In this document: positions 25,261-33,490 of the stretch, piece after piece | How the letters are laid out: each line of letters opens with the position of its first letter | How positions within the stretch are numbered: the stretch's first letter is position 1 | Assembly: GCA_048264125.1 (NCBI GenBank) | Contig: JBLXDM010000002.1 | Location: 310,001-374,000 of the forward strand | DNA: 64,000 nt | Direction of reading: 5' to 3' | Source of the DNA: M1-B18 sp048264125 | Lineage (GTDB): Bacteria; Bacillota; Clostridia; Peptostreptococcales; Natronincolaceae | Made by a program: the position numbers and the translations under genes | Notes under the pieces: model-generated | What the model was told of the DNA's origin: nothing | The model's database searches: none | The model's input: only the letters and a program-made list of their open reading frames with translations

Positions 25261-25590
25261 TCAAACTGCTGGTTCATTTTCCTCTGATAAAAATTCCTTC
25301 AAGCGGCCGACGGCATCCTCTATCAAATCATCCAACTGCTGCTGCGTATAAATTACCCTTAATATCCATGGCAGCCTTTTATAAAGACCTTCAAGAACCA
25401 TATCATACTTCAGTCGTCCGGTACCGCTCCCCAGCTTCTTTTCAGCCTCTACTACCAAGGAAAACACTATTTTCTTTACCAATTCGTGATGGCCTCGCTT
25501 ATATAAAATTAGACCTGAGGCTACCAATAATAGGATTAAGATTATGTCCACCATATTGGTCTTTATAAAGCTATATACTACACTATGCAT
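25261..25590 (-). CDS. putative phage holin (LLH-like), last gene of the lysis cassette
   Basis: The protein of about 109 residues has one N-terminal membrane helix (DIILILLLVASGLILYK) and a charged helical tail (LVVEAEKKLGSGTGRLKYD, IEDAVGRLKEFLSEE), the pattern of LLH-type holins. It overlaps the amidase end by 8 bp. Of three adjacent ATG codons (25596, 25593, 25590) the last fits the GGGGGGG site best. It would let the endolysin reach the wall when the tail particles are released. Confidence 0.6.
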   Translation of the reverse strand: MHSVVYSFIKTNMVDIILILLLVASGLILYKRGHHELVKKIVFSLVVEAEKKLGSGTGRLKYDMVLEGLYKRLPWILRVIYTQQQLDDLIEDAVGRLKEFLSEENEPAV

Positions 25591-26242
25591 CATCATTCCC
25601 CCCCTTTAAATCCCTGTGAATATTCGCCATTATAATCATAGCCGCCCACACAGGCATCGGTTCATCAATTTTATTTGTCCATAGCACGGAGTCATTTATA
25701 AGGCCTCTTTCCTCGAGATATTTCAGGCCCTCCAGCTTCCATTCATCAGCCTCTGCTTTCTCTGTCGGAGCTTCAGAGCGGGCCTTTATACCCTGCTCAA
25801 TATCCGTAAGAAACTCAGTCCATCTGGGCAATAGCAGTCTCGGACACTCCTTTCCACTCCAGCTCTTATGGGTGCGGATATTTGCTATTCCCCAGCCCCT
25901 TTCTATTAGAAGCCTAACCACAAGGTCTATGGCATTTTCCCAGGTCCTTTGCTGATCTCCCGACTCACAGACCTCAATCCCTATGCTGCTCCTATTGCCC
26001 TCTGCATTGCCTGCATGATAAGCCACCTCATTAAGTGAGATGCACTCTATGGCCTCCTTATCATCCACCACAATATGAAAGGAGGCAGCTCTGTTATTTT
26101 CAGGATTAGTGAGCCACCCCCTTTCGTTTCTTGCTGTAGACTTTGGATTTCCTGTATTGTGGATTGTTATACTGGTCATGCCTGCTCTGGTGCCGGGTCT
26201 TTTATCTTTGGATATTGGGATATGGTCTACAATATAGTCCAT
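25583..26242 (-). CDS. N-acetylmuramoyl-L-alanine amidase (endolysin)
   Basis: The 219-residue protein has an amidase_2 domain in the first 150 residues. The zinc-ligand histidine is in TSITIHNTGNP, the substrate region is RAASFHIVVDD, YHAGN and GIEVCESGD follow, and the later ligand is in RTHKSWSGKECP. A C-terminal segment of about 70 residues (LEERGLINDSVLW) may be a wall-binding element. It cuts the stem peptide from muramic acid and lies between two holin-like genes. ATG 26242 has AGGTG at 6 nt; GTG 26251 is an alternative. Confidence 0.9.
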   Translation of the reverse strand: MDYIVDHIPISKDKRPGTRAGMTSITIHNTGNPKSTARNERGWLTNPENNRAASFHIVVDDKEAIECISLNEVAYHAGNAEGNRSSIGIEVCESGDQQRTWENAIDLVVRLLIERGWGIANIRTHKSWSGKECPRLLLPRWTEFLTDIEQGIKARSEAPTEKAEADEWKLEGLKYLEERGLINDSVLWTNKIDEPMPVWAAMIIMANIHRDLKGGNDDA

Positions 26243-26247
26243 ATTTA

Positions 26248-26454
26248 TCACCTGCCTACAAGCTTTTCTTTGATTTCCTTGACATCATCCTTAACATCCT
26301 CAATAATATTGAATTTGCAGGAAAGCTCTTGAATGATATCCTGATACTTTTCCTCTCTTTTACTATTTTCCTTTAATACATAAAAAAGAAGGTAGCCAAA
26401 TAGCATTGCAAATATTCCTTGGCTTAGAAGTTGCTGTATTATTTCATTTTCCAT
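26248..26454 (-). CDS. BhlA/UviB-type holin-like protein
   Basis: The 68-residue protein has one N-terminal membrane helix (GIFAMLFGYLLFYVLKEN) and a charged coiled tail (REEKYQDIIQEL, DVKEIKEKL), as in the BhlA/UviB family of holin-like peptides linked to bacteriocin release. AGGTG precedes ATG 26454. It opens the lysis cassette. Confidence 0.82.
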   Translation of the reverse strand: MENEIIQQLLSQGIFAMLFGYLLFYVLKENSKREEKYQDIIQELSCKFNIIEDVKDDVKEIKEKLVGR

Positions 26455-26481
26455 TTTGACACCTGCTTTCTTTGGAGATTG

Positions 26482-26543
26482 GGGGAAGCGGGGCTTCCCC
26501 GATTGCCCCTCCTCCTAAAATAAAATAACACCGTATAGGTGTT
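26482..26543 (-). terminator. two hairpins between tail genes and lysis genes
   Basis: GGGGAAGC/GCTTCCCC (26482-26489, 26493-26500) is a strong 8-bp hairpin with a 3-nt loop. AACACC/GGTGTT (26527-26532, 26538-26543) is followed on the minus strand by ATTTTATTTT, a weak terminator. The pair may reduce or delay lysis-gene expression relative to structural genes. Confidence 0.5.
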
Positions 26544-26620
26544 TGATTGGATGCGAGTTGATTTGTGGGATTTGAGTTATTGAGATGATGTATTTTTTGA
26601 TTTAGTGTCGCAATAAAATC

Positions 26621-26758
26621 CTATGGTGTAGGATAATCCTCACCTGTTACTTCTTTGTTTTGCTCTACGGTTATCTTGCCTACACGAACAGCATCTACTA
26701 CCATTTCCTTAGTCCATAGTCCTTGGTCATAAAATCTTTTTATTCTGTCGAACCACAT
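26621..26758 (-). CDS. XkdX family small phage protein
   Basis: This 45-residue protein begins MWFDRIKRFYDQGLWTKEMV and continues with VRVGKITVEQNKEVTG. This matches the XkdX family found at the end of PBSX-type tail operons (aromatic start, GLWT, GKIT). GGGGGG precedes the ATG, which follows the preceding stop by one base. Function unknown. Confidence 0.85.
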   Translation of the reverse strand: MWFDRIKRFYDQGLWTKEMVVDAVRVGKITVEQNKEVTGEDYPTP

Positions 26759-26759
26759 T

Positions 26760-27161
26760 TTACATTCCCCCCATCATAATTTCATACCATAGCATTGCTA
26801 GCTCTGATTCTGTTGCACTTGCTTTGTCCTCTAATATCATTGCGCTATACCACAATTCAGCAACCTCAATCTCTAAGGGGTCTGGTGCTTGCGGTTCGGA
26901 CTCTAGTTGTTCGAGTATCTCTACCACTTCGTAAATTACCACAACTTCACCTTCTTTTACTTCATAACCACCACGCTGTAAGTAGTTCGTTTCGTGGTTA
27001 TACTCGGGCAGTTCATCCCTTATGGGTAGCCAGCCCTCTTGAAGTAGTGTTTCGTGGTCAAGTAGATTATAACCGCTTACGCTGCTGCCGTCTTTCAGGT
27101 AGCCTGTCTGCGGTAAACCTACTTTTGTTACTTGGTTGTTTTCTACTAATGCATAGTTCAT
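26760..27161 (-). CDS. hypothetical phage tail-associated protein
   Basis: The 133-residue protein starts MNYALVENNQVTKVGLPQTG and is acidic and aromatic at its end (VAELWYSAMILEDKA, LAMLWYEIMMGGM). I do not recognise a defined domain; similar proteins sit between fibres and XkdX in PBSX-like loci and may help fibre assembly. I chose ATG 27161 because GGAGG is 7 nt upstream; the frame is open to 27209 without a site. Confidence 0.55.
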   Translation of the reverse strand: MNYALVENNQVTKVGLPQTGYLKDGSSVSGYNLLDHETLLQEGWLPIRDELPEYNHETNYLQRGGYEVKEGEVVVIYEVVEILEQLESEPQAPDPLEIEVAELWYSAMILEDKASATESELAMLWYEIMMGGM

Positions 27162-27172
27162 TTTCATCCCTC

Positions 27173-28411
27173 CTATTCGTACCATTTTCCATATAGACGT
27201 ATAATCCACGGAGCGCTTCTTCTATCTTCAAACATAAATATGGGTAAATCAAAATCTAGTATGTCGTGACACATCTGCGTGTTTATATAACTAGGAGACG
27301 TTGAATCTGTAATTTCAGTTATACTTGACCATGTTCCACTATTGGTAATCATGCGTAAGTTATATACAGCAGAGCCTGTGCTTGCCTTTGTGCCAGCCCA
27401 TATAACATAAATTTTTCCATTTTTATCCGCTATAACATTTGGCCTTTGCTGATTGTAAACATTCCCAATAGTTAATTTCGCCGGAACACTCCAATTTACA
27501 CCCCCATCCGTTGAAGTACAGTACCGTATGTTAAATGTCCCTGTGTTTACACTATCCCTGCTCTCCCACACAGCGTGGATTATATTAGTGTTCTTATCAT
27601 AGAAAGTAGCAACTTCCCTTTGGGTGTAACCTTCAGAAAATATATGAGGGGCTTCACTCATTATCCATGAACTAGAAGGCTTCCTCCAACTTCTAATTTC
27701 ATAAATACCAGCATCACTTCTGAACCAAGAGGCTACAATTACTGGTATATTACTAGTTGTTGATTCAATGGAGATAAATTGATAATTATAATTTGTGTTA
27801 GTATCAAAACTGACTTGTATAACAGTGCCCCATGCTATTGAGTCATCTGAATTAATAGTCCCAGCTCTATATCTTATATTGAAAGACTGTGAATAAGTCG
27901 CATCTTTAGAAATCCATGCACAATATATGGAATTTTTAGCCGGATTGAGGCTCATGGTTATGCTCCCAGATAGGCCCCCTGTAGAGTTAAATGTAGTTTG
28001 ATTGTTTGCTATATCCACGGTTGAAGCTGTTATATCCTCATAACTAACTGTAGTAGCGTCAAAGTGTACAAAATAGCTTCTTACGCCTCCTGCCGTGCTT
28101 GACTTAGCCCAAAAAGCATAGACTGTATTCCCTCTACTTGTTATAGCCGCACCAGCGGCACTTTCTGAGTTTGAGTAAACTAATGGTGTCCATGTATGTC
28201 CGCTATCCTCAGATTTTTCAAAGAAGATTGTGTCTGTTGTACTCGTATTCCTCAACATAGCTATTAACCAACCATTTTCCAAACGAATTATTTTCTTGCC
28301 ACCACACGCTCCTCCAGTGACTATATTGGTTGTTCCCTCTTTAATTGTTGGCATTGTACTTCTATCAATTAACCTTTTGCCACCGCCCATTCTCATTCTT
28401 GTGTCTAACAT
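27173..28411 (-). CDS. Asp-box (BNR) repeat beta-propeller, tail-tip protein
   Basis: The 412-residue protein has Asp-box motifs SEDSGHTWTPL (around residue 67) and STDGGVNWSVPAK (around 310), plus other decayed copies, typical of sialidase-type six-bladed propellers. Its position after the fibre gene suggests a receptor-binding or glycan-binding role at the tail tip. The full set of sialidase catalytic residues is not evident, so binding rather than cleavage is my reading. Its start overlaps the fibre stop (TAATG). Confidence 0.65.
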   Translation of the reverse strand: MLDTRMRMGGGKRLIDRSTMPTIKEGTTNIVTGGACGGKKIIRLENGWLIAMLRNTSTTDTIFFEKSEDSGHTWTPLVYSNSESAAGAAITSRGNTVYAFWAKSSTAGGVRSYFVHFDATTVSYEDITASTVDIANNQTTFNSTGGLSGSITMSLNPAKNSIYCAWISKDATYSQSFNIRYRAGTINSDDSIAWGTVIQVSFDTNTNYNYQFISIESTTSNIPVIVASWFRSDAGIYEIRSWRKPSSSWIMSEAPHIFSEGYTQREVATFYDKNTNIIHAVWESRDSVNTGTFNIRYCTSTDGGVNWSVPAKLTIGNVYNQQRPNVIADKNGKIYVIWAGTKASTGSAVYNLRMITNSGTWSSITEITDSTSPSYINTQMCHDILDFDLPIFMFEDRRSAPWIIRLYGKWYE

Positions 28412-29706
28412 TATAAAGTTACCTCACTAATAGCCTGTGAGCCTATCCATTTTGTACCGCCATCGAAAGTAAAGAATGTATAGACTGCTGTTTTATTCGC
28501 AGTAGGCACAGCAGGTATTGTACCATTAGCCCACCTCACAGATGCAGGGAAGATAATAGATACTGCTGTTGCAGGTTGAGTGACAATGAGAGTAAGCGAA
28601 TGACATTGACCACTTGTCGCAGGATTATCAAAAGTAAAGGTTACATTGGATGTTAATGTGTATCGGTGTACATTACCATAATTTAAATTTACAGATACAC
28701 TAGCTCCAACTCCAGATATAAATATAGTCTCAGTATAGTTTTTGATTTGGGGTGCTGTTAGCAAGTTCCTGCCAAATGCAACCTCTCCAGTGAATGTATC
28801 GCCATTAGCATTTACTAATTTAGTCCATGGTTGCCATATTTCTTGAAAATGATGTCTTATCCACATTTCCCTTAATCCACCATTATATTTGACCGCAATT
28901 TGGCATCTGTTTGATTCTATGGCTACAGAAGAATGAAAGAATGTCTGTATGTGCCAATAATAGGAGGAACTAGGGGAATTAGCATGATTTGTTACCATAT
29001 AACCACGTAGTACAGTGTCGGGGTCATCAGTTGTTGCGGCGACGTTTAACATTGGCATTTGTTTTACATTATCCACATTAGGATTTGATTTAAATTGCAA
29101 CCAAGTTCCCCACGCGTTAGTAGTTATTTTTGACCTAATATAAAAAGCAGGATTTACATTTCCTCCTATATCGTGAGGATAAAATGTTTGCCATATATAT
29201 TGAGTATCATTAAATGTTGTACCTAACCTTGTTGCTACTTCTAACCTACCATATATATTACCTGTAAATGGTGCGTTAGCTAGTCCTGAGCCAGTGTGAG
29301 CCACAGAATAATTTCCTACAGATAGGGCATTATTAAAGTCTACTACCTCGCCTAAATATTTAGAAGGTGCAAATTTATCTAAGGCTTCTTTTGTCCTTAG
29401 TGGTGTCATATATTTTTCATTTGAAGTTCCTGCTTGCGCTTCAGTTTGAGAGGCTGTCCCGTGTGCCGTACTATCCGCTTTATGCACAACAAAGTCAGTC
29501 TCCAACTCATCTATGGCTGTGTTGATATTACACAAACTTAGCCCCTGAGCCTCAATGCTATCACTCATGGTCTGAGTCTTACCCTCCAATACCCCAAAGG
29601 CCTCATCAATCTTCATATTATCCTCAACAAAATCCTGCCGCTTTACATATTCATTGCCCATCCATTGGTTTAAACCAAGGCTTTGGGTCTTTTCCTGACT
29701 TGGCAT
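28411..29706 (-). CDS. tail fibre with pyocin-knob-type segments (module B)
   Basis: The 431-residue protein has an N-terminal coil-rich baseplate-attachment part (MPSQEKTQSLGLNQWMGNEY, HKADSTAHGTASQTEAQ) and then knob-like repeats (YIWQTFYPHDIGG, WGTWLQFKS, EIWQPWTKLVNANGDTFTG). The C-terminal 110 residues look like a trimeric fibre tip. The stretch from KQMPMLNVAATT to VNANGDTFTG is clearly related to the C-terminal half of the module A fibre at 41875-42690, so the two tails share a knob module. GGAGG precedes the ATG. Confidence 0.75.
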   Translation of the reverse strand: MPSQEKTQSLGLNQWMGNEYVKRQDFVEDNMKIDEAFGVLEGKTQTMSDSIEAQGLSLCNINTAIDELETDFVVHKADSTAHGTASQTEAQAGTSNEKYMTPLRTKEALDKFAPSKYLGEVVDFNNALSVGNYSVAHTGSGLANAPFTGNIYGRLEVATRLGTTFNDTQYIWQTFYPHDIGGNVNPAFYIRSKITTNAWGTWLQFKSNPNVDNVKQMPMLNVAATTDDPDTVLRGYMVTNHANSPSSSYYWHIQTFFHSSVAIESNRCQIAVKYNGGLREMWIRHHFQEIWQPWTKLVNANGDTFTGEVAFGRNLLTAPQIKNYTETIFISGVGASVSVNLNYGNVHRYTLTSNVTFTFDNPATSGQCHSLTLIVTQPATAVSIIFPASVRWANGTIPAVPTANKTAVYTFFTFDGGTKWIGSQAISEVTL

Positions 29707-30254
29707 TATATCGCCTCCTTATATGCTTCTAATTGCTCCCATGTGAGATTTAGGACATCCCAAGCCTGCCAGCTTTTATTAAAGTCATCAAATTCACTCC
29801 AGGTCAAATAGTTAAACCTGAAGCTGAAGGGAAGGTGAGCAGGCTTAATGCTATTGATGGTGTCCTCAAGGTCATTTAAATTGGGAGGTACACCCCTAGT
29901 GCCTACAAAGCTTATGACAATGGAGCCATCAAAGCTCACCTGTACCTCTCCATTGGAATAGGCCTCAGCCACCAGCTGTATGAGCCGGGCATCTACCTTA
30001 CCAGTGCCCCGCCATTTTGACTTAATGACACTCCTTCGCTCCTCAAGGCCTTTGCTTAAGTCGGTTTTTATACCCAGCTCTGCCTCATATATCTCCAGGC
30101 CCCATGTTGCCGTGTCAATATTTAGCTGCTGCCTAATCTCCTCAATGCTTGCCTCTGCAGCCTCAAGCTCCTTTTCCTCGCCTCGGAAGATTTCATTAAA
30201 TATTTGGGATTTCCTCATAAATATGGGAAGGTAATTAATCAATTTAGTCCTCAT
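29706..30254 (-). CDS. YmfQ/XkdU-like baseplate protein (DUF2313)
   Basis: The 182-residue protein begins MRTKLINYLPIFMRKSQIFNEIF and includes GIKTDLSKGLEERRSVIKSKWRGTG (seen in two parts), typical of the XkdU/DUF2313 tail proteins. These come right after the baseplate J gene in PBSX and link baseplate and fibres. It overlaps both neighbours and has GGAGG 9 nt before its ATG. Confidence 0.8.
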   Translation of the reverse strand: MRTKLINYLPIFMRKSQIFNEIFRGEEKELEAAEASIEEIRQQLNIDTATWGLEIYEAELGIKTDLSKGLEERRSVIKSKWRGTGKVDARLIQLVAEAYSNGEVQVSFDGSIVISFVGTRGVPPNLNDLEDTINSIKPAHLPFSFRFNYLTWSEFDDFNKSWQAWDVLNLTWEQLEAYKEAI

Positions 30255-31314
30255 TGATAGCTACCTCCCCTAAAACAGGAATCTCATTCTCCTCCAGATA
30301 AATATTTGTTGCACCGCCATTAAGGGAGAGATTCGTATAATCAACTATGCCTGATGTTTGGAGAATCAAGCTTCCTATAATTGCATAGCTAATATAACTG
30401 TCAGTAAATGAGACCTCTCTAAAATAGCCCCTAAGAGACTCCCTTACCGCCGCTTCAACCGCTTCCTTTGTATAGCTTCCCTCCAGCACTGCATCGAAGG
30501 ATATCTGCAGGAGCTTTGCCACAGCACTTTCAACAGTACAATGGGCTCCAATTGGTGCTGCTCCCTCTCCTGCTCCAGCGGCATTTGGGTCAATATGTCC
30601 CTGCACCATTTCTACTATTTCAGAGTCTGCCGGCTCCTTTAGCTCATTGATTATGACCACCTTAACCGTGTTGTCACCGGCCCATAGTGGAAATACCTTT
30701 GCATCGCCAACCCCCTGAACCTCCTTGGCCCAGCTTTTATAATGGGCTCTATTGCCGCTGGTGGTGGGGGTCTTTATTCTCTCATAATATCTCTGCAGCA
30801 GGGCCTTATCACCTTCTGCTTCAAACCCATTGTTGGTGGGCTGTGGATTTGTTGCCTCTGTTATTCCTGCTATGGTTATAGGAATACGCCTTACTTGATT
30901 GGCAGGTACATTACCAACAACCCCTTCAGCTAAGCATTGAATCTTAACCAGTGCTAAGCCGGCAACATTCCGTGTCTCAATTGCTTCAAACTGTATCCCG
31001 CTTTCTGTCTCAAACAGACTCCCCATTGCTACGGTACCATTACCCTTTACCTCAACCTGACCTATGGCCTTGGTGGCGGCTTTTCTAGTTAAGCCTGTCA
31101 TCTGATAAATTTTCTGCTCCAGCTCAGCTGCCGACAGCTTTTCAATATCCAGCTTTTCGGCTACTATGCTCATATCCTTATACATTTCTTCCAGTCTAAT
31201 GGCTACAGGCTTGGTGGCATCATATATAAAGCTGCCCTCTGTTTTGTCATATTCGTTGCTTATCTCCTGCATGATATCATCATGTATTTTATTTCTTTCC
31301 TTTTCTTTAAACAC
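30244..31314 (-). CDS. baseplate J-like protein (XkdT-like, module B)
   Basis: The 356-residue protein has the Baseplate_J signature: GSFIYDATKPVAIRLEEMY at the start, FETESGIQFEAIETRNV, GVVGNVPANQVRRIP, and ITEATNPQPTNNGFEAEGD followed by RYYERIKTPTTSGN. It forms the baseplate wedge ring of contractile tails. The start is GTG 31314 with AGGAGG 9 nt upstream. A second, different gpJ homologue is encoded at 43329-44516. Confidence 0.9.
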   Translation of the reverse strand: MFKEKERNKIHDDIMQEISNEYDKTEGSFIYDATKPVAIRLEEMYKDMSIVAEKLDIEKLSAAELEQKIYQMTGLTRKAATKAIGQVEVKGNGTVAMGSLFETESGIQFEAIETRNVAGLALVKIQCLAEGVVGNVPANQVRRIPITIAGITEATNPQPTNNGFEAEGDKALLQRYYERIKTPTTSGNRAHYKSWAKEVQGVGDAKVFPLWAGDNTVKVVIINELKEPADSEIVEMVQGHIDPNAAGAGEGAAPIGAHCTVESAVAKLLQISFDAVLEGSYTKEAVEAAVRESLRGYFREVSFTDSYISYAIIGSLILQTSGIVDYTNLSLNGGATNIYLEENEIPVLGEVAINED

Positions 31315-31732
31315 TCAGCATCACCTCCTGCTCTATGGCATTGTTCACATTAAAGAAAATAGTTAGGCATGAGTTATCCTTTTCCAGCTGCCAGCCGCTG
31401 ATATTCATTACCTGTGGATTCTTCATCAATGCCTCAGTAATCTCTCTTTTTATCTCGCTTTTTATATACTCTATAGGGAGATTCTGACCTACGATTAAAT
31501 CCTCCAGTGATACACCATAGCTGCTTGTGTAGATTTCATGTTTTCCCTTTTCGGTCCTCAGGAGCTTTTCAATCCAGATGCTTAACGCCTCCTCATCACT
31601 GGCCTCCACCAGTCTTCCATCCTTCATTACAAAGTCCCCACCTTCAAAATCAAATAAAAAGGACCTACCCTGTTGTAAGCCCTCATTCGATTCCGGTGAT
31701 TCAATTTGTAGATATCCTATCCTTGGTAGCAT
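31307..31732 (-). CDS. DUF2634 / gp25-like baseplate wedge protein (XkdS-like, module B)
   Basis: The 141-residue protein has the family pattern SFLFDFEGGDFVMKDGRLVEA, IEKLLRTEKGKHEIY, and YGVSLEDLIVG. It is the PBSX XkdS equivalent and a lysozyme-like (gp25) wedge component. It ends inside the start of the baseplate J gene. Confidence 0.85.
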   Translation of the reverse strand: MLPRIGYLQIESPESNEGLQQGRSFLFDFEGGDFVMKDGRLVEASDEEALSIWIEKLLRTEKGKHEIYTSSYGVSLEDLIVGQNLPIEYIKSEIKREITEALMKNPQVMNISGWQLEKDNSCLTIFFNVNNAIEQEVMLSV

Positions 31733-32083
31733 CTAAAAGCTCACCGCCTTATCTAATACATAATATTTCTGTTCATCCTTTGTGGGGATTATGATCACCC
31801 TATCACCTGCCTGAAGGGAATCTGTAAATTCAATTTCACCCTCCGCAGTAAAAGGAGCATCAACGTCTAAAAATTCAATGCTTCCATTAGCCCGATAGCC
31901 TCGTTTATGGTCCTTTAGCATATGGGCTGCAAAAATCAAATGCTCCTTGGTAAGAATGATTTTTTCCCCTAAGGCCACTTTAATATCCGGCAATGGTGAA
32001 ACCACCCTTCCCAGCTGTACCCCTGAATTAACGATGTTATCCCTAGCCCTGAGGAGCTTCGCCAGCTCAACTATACCATTCAT
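31733..32083 (-). CDS. DUF2577 baseplate protein (XkdR-like)
   Basis: The 116-residue protein with IVNSGVQLGRVVSPLPDIKV and LQAGDRVIIIPTKDEQKYYVLDK (seen in two parts) fits the DUF2577/XkdR family, probably an OB-fold spike or hub part. It is contiguous with both neighbours; its ATG follows GGGGGTG. Confidence 0.82.
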   Translation of the reverse strand: MNGIVELAKLLRARDNIVNSGVQLGRVVSPLPDIKVALGEKIILTKEHLIFAAHMLKDHKRGYRANGSIEFLDVDAPFTAEGEIEFTDSLQAGDRVIIIPTKDEQKYYVLDKAVSF

Positions 32084-33054
32084 TCAAACACCCCCAAATC
32101 TAAGGTCATGGTATGAATGCGGTTTTTAACCACATGACTGCAGCCCTCAATTATATAGAGGCCCTTCATCCCTGTAGTCTCCTCCTCTATTTCTATCAAT
32201 CTTCCAGCCCTGACCTCATCATGACCCATAATAGCTAAGGAGCTCTTTTCTGTAATCCTGCCGCTCTCCTTCAAGCTGTTACTGCCAATGGCTATTGCCT
32301 TTCCCCTATTGGTATCCTCCACCTCTATTACCTGCTGCAGCAGACCATATTTTTCTATAAGCGCCTCGTCCTTTGCTGTATGGATAACATCATTGTTGTT
32401 CACCAGCTTTACACTGTTAAACATTTCAGTTATAGAAAGACTCCTTGAGGGGCCTCCTATTGAGGTCTGAAGGCTATGCTCCTCCAGATTTGCAGCCAAG
32501 CTGAAGAGGCCCTCCACCCTGAGGATTTTTTGAGGCTCAACATAAAGCTTTCCTGCCCTCATTTCCATAACATATTTATCACCAGTCTCAGCCTCCACTG
32601 TTGCCAATATATCTCTGATGATGTCGCTTAGGGCTTTATCTTTATAGATTTTATTTATTGTAGCTGCTATACTTACAACATTTCCTATAGGTATACTGAA
32701 ATCCCTTAAGATCTGAAGTATCGCGCTTGTAGCAGAAATTGAATTGAATTGATAGACCTCTTGAGATTTATTGAGATAAAAGGAAAAGTCCATCGCGGTA
32801 TATTGAAGGGGCTGCCTTCCGCTTCTTTGCTCCGATACTACTATTCCTCTAAATACCTCCCCCTTGTTTTCAAGCATTATCATATCGCCTATGCCGCAGG
32901 GGTTGGCAGGAAAAAATCTGGTATCATTAAAGGCTATATTAAAGCTTAGCTCATCCCCCAGCTGGTCTATACTGCTTTTCCAGCTTATTTCTCCCACCAA
33001 AGGGGTTATGTTTATTCTTTCATCCTTCTTTATAAGCCAAAGCTGATGAGCCAT
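32080..33054 (-). CDS. XkdQ-like baseplate hub protein
   Basis: The 324-residue protein starts MAHQLWLIKKDERINITPLVG and includes LGDELSFNIAFNDTRFFPANP and MGHDEVRAGRLIEIEEE. It matches XkdQ-type hub proteins (gpD/gp27-like), which sit at the centre of the baseplate on the spike. It overlaps the XkdR-like start by 4 bp. Confidence 0.82.
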   Translation of the reverse strand: MAHQLWLIKKDERINITPLVGEISWKSSIDQLGDELSFNIAFNDTRFFPANPCGIGDMIMLENKGEVFRGIVVSEQRSGRQPLQYTAMDFSFYLNKSQEVYQFNSISATSAILQILRDFSIPIGNVVSIAATINKIYKDKALSDIIRDILATVEAETGDKYVMEMRAGKLYVEPQKILRVEGLFSLAANLEEHSLQTSIGGPSRSLSITEMFNSVKLVNNNDVIHTAKDEALIEKYGLLQQVIEVEDTNRGKAIAIGSNSLKESGRITEKSSLAIMGHDEVRAGRLIEIEEETTGMKGLYIIEGCSHVVKNRIHTMTLDLGVFE

Positions 33055-33055
33055 A

Positions 33056-33478
33056 TTACACCTTCTCCCTCTTTAGCTGAATGAATTTGAATTCCTCCAG
33101 GCTTAATGTATAATATATATCCCCGCTGCCATTGGACACGCCATAGGTGAAGTCCTCAATCGTGCAGGCCATATTTATAGGAGTATTTGTAATAACCAGC
33201 CTAATGGGAAGCCTCTCGGACATCCATGCCTGCAGCCGCTCAACATACTCCCAGCCCATATACCTTCTGGCCCTTAAAAAGGGATAGTTCCTTACTGGAA
33301 AGAATGACTGAATGGATATGGATTTTAGCCCCTCCATTCCTATTAGCTTTATATCCCCCTGCGAGATTGTCTCATAGGTTTCATTTTTTTGGGGATGCTG
33401 AAGGGTAAACTCCTCTGGAACTACGGGAAGCCGAATAATTTCTTTCCTATTGTTTATAGATAAAAAGACATCTATCAT
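33056..33478 (-). CDS. XkdP-like tail protein, short form without LysM
   Basis: The 140-residue protein with RLPVVPEEFTLQHPQKNETYE and YMGWEYVERLQAWMSERLPIRLV (in parts) matches the N-terminal domain of XkdP-type proteins. It ends where PBSX XkdP would continue into a peptidoglycan-binding LysM domain, so only the tail-binding part is present. It lies between tape measure and hub genes as in PBSX. Confidence 0.75.
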   Translation of the reverse strand: MIDVFLSINNRKEIIRLPVVPEEFTLQHPQKNETYETISQGDIKLIGMEGLKSISIQSFFPVRNYPFLRARRYMGWEYVERLQAWMSERLPIRLVITNTPINMACTIEDFTYGVSNGSGDIYYTLSLEEFKFIQLKREKV

Positions 33479-33490
33479 ATGCTCTCCCCC

